64,000 bases of DNA, from positions 310,001 to 374,000 of the forward strand of contig JALSGS010000034.1 of the NCBI GenBank assembly GCA_026982695.1, given 5' to 3'. Origin of the DNA: Saprospiraceae bacterium (GTDB taxonomy: Bacteria; Bacteroidota; Bacteroidia; Chitinophagales; Saprospiraceae). The notes under the pieces are model-generated. The model searched no databases. It saw only the letters and a list, made by a program, of their open reading frames with translations, and had not been told where the DNA came from. Of the stretch, positions 63,434-64,000 are shown one piece after another. The stretch's first letter is position 1; each line of letters opens with the position of its first letter. The position numbers were made by a program, and so were the translations under genes.

Positions 63434-64000
63434 TTAGCTCACCTTTTCAGGTAGGATACGCCAATGTAACAAAGCTTGCTTGATGCGTTGGCGCACAGCG
63501 TGGATGGTTTGTTCCACTTCTGTGGCATTCATGTTTTTGATGTAGGCAACTTCTTCAGTAGTAAGTCCTTGTAGTATATGCAGGTCAAAGATGGATCGTT
63601 GTTGCATGGGTAGGCGTGTCAGTGCCATCTTGATGCGTTTGCGCACTTTTCGATCGATGGGGATATTGTCGGCACTGGCTTCTTCTTCGATCTTTTTGAG
63701 CAGGGCTTCTTCGTCTGCATCGATCAATTCGATGTCTTCGGTGGTGTATTCATCAAGGTGGTAAGAGATGTCGTCGAGTTCTTCTATGAGTACCAAGTCG
63801 CCATCGGCATCCACAGAGAAGTGCTCTTCCATTTCTTTCATTTCACGGGCAGTCCACTCTTCGATACTTACCGCACGTGCATTTTTTTCTTTTTCTGCTT
63901 CGCGCAACTGCTCGTCGAGCACTTCTTCAGCGATTTTGTATATCCAAACTTTGAAATTTTGTTGGTGTTCGAGTGCGTCCTGGTCATATCGTTCCCAAGC
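63434..64000 (-). CDS. Sigma-region-4-like protein, 3' part (paralogue of 60866-61894)
   Basis: 188 codons are visible; the frame is open to the right edge, so the start and any N-terminal HPF-like domain are outside the window (the first in-frame GTG, 63922, is not credible as a start). NFKVWIYKIAEEVLDEQLRE matches FDLWAFQLADELLDQELHE of the neighbour, an acidic linker follows, and TRLPMQQRSIFDLHILQGLT with TEEVAYIKNMNATEVEQTIH is the region-4-like helix-turn-helix. The order and spacing of blocks are the same as in the full-length paralogue 1.5 kb away. Whether it is a true sigma factor is doubtful, as no clear region 2 promoter-melting motif is seen. Confidence 0.75.
   Translation of the reverse strand, partial: AWERYDQDALEHQQNFKVWIYKIAEEVLDEQLREAEKEKNARAVSIEEWTAREMKEMEEHFSVDADGDLVLIEELDDISYHLDEYTTEDIELIDADEEALLKKIEEEASADNIPIDRKVRKRIKMALTRLPMQQRSIFDLHILQGLTTEEVAYIKNMNATEVEQTIHAVRQRIKQALLHWRILPEKVS

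Overview
This window reads as chromosomal DNA of a member of the Bacteroidota, most likely a Saprospiria- or Lewinella-like group (the phylum is secure, the lower rank is a guess). The evidence is a type IX secretion (T9SS) repertoire: a PorP/SprF-like outer membrane protein, a PorE-like TPR/PD40/OmpA lipoprotein-type protein, a 2,100-residue protein ending in a gliding-motility-type (type B) sorting domain, and two proteins ending in type A sorting domains. In addition, at least fifteen genes are preceded by the phylum's -7 promoter box TAnnTTTG, Shine-Dalgarno sequences are nearly absent, and several families are typical of the phylum (DUF3127, ornithine/glycine lipid synthase, GH109, ASPIC/UnbV). 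There is no rRNA, tRNA, insertion sequence, prophage or CRISPR array that I can see.

Layout. 1-3.0 kb: the 5' part of a secreted protein that runs off the left edge, and kdsD. 3.0-5.7 kb: a structured small RNA with 6S-like architecture, then recQ. 5.7-10.6 kb: an aminolipid acyltransferase pair, a Tat-exported GH109-type enzyme and a sugar nucleotidyltransferase. 10.6-14 kb: hisA-hisF, a gamma-carbonic-anhydrase-like protein, the SRP RNA gene and a 2-hydroxyacid dehydrogenase. 14-17.4 kb: a frameshifted CotH-type surface protein and a Bcp peroxiredoxin. 17.4-23.5 kb: a DUF3127 protein with an SSB-like tail, gyrB, a glycosyltransferase operon and transaldolase. 23.5-35.6 kb: a TPR protein and the T9SS surface unit. 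35.9-43.9 kb: a cytochrome c / anmK / SDR operon, an MFS transporter and a large VCBS/UnbV protein. 43.9-49.9 kb: an AddA-like helicase, the N-degron pair clpS and aat, a peroxiredoxin and a drug/metabolite exporter. 49.9-54.5 kb: polymerase/ligase plus chain-length proteins of a surface polysaccharide and a secreted arylsulfotransferase. 54.5-60.6 kb: a truncated BatD, an SDH-type serine protease, a rhomboid protease, rpsU, a patatin and ftsH. 60.9-64 kb: two paralogous sigma-region-4-like proteins, one fused to an HPF/RaiA-like ribosome-binding domain, with a YfdX lipoprotein between them.

Most interesting points. (1) The fusion of a ribosome-hibernation-type domain to sigma-factor-like helices (60866-61894), with a truncated paralogue at the right edge (63434-64000), is an architecture I do not recognise as a described system. 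(2) The rod-shaped RNA at 3082-3296 is a strong candidate for 6S RNA. (3) The ornithine-lipid-synthase-like fusion at 5747-7348 has lost the catalytic residues of its O-acyltransferase half, and an intact PlsC-type gene overlaps its stop codon. (4) The porP-like leader carries a sequestered Shine-Dalgarno sequence in front of a start-stop codon pair.

All functional calls rest on reading motifs in the translations; no database search or folding program was run.
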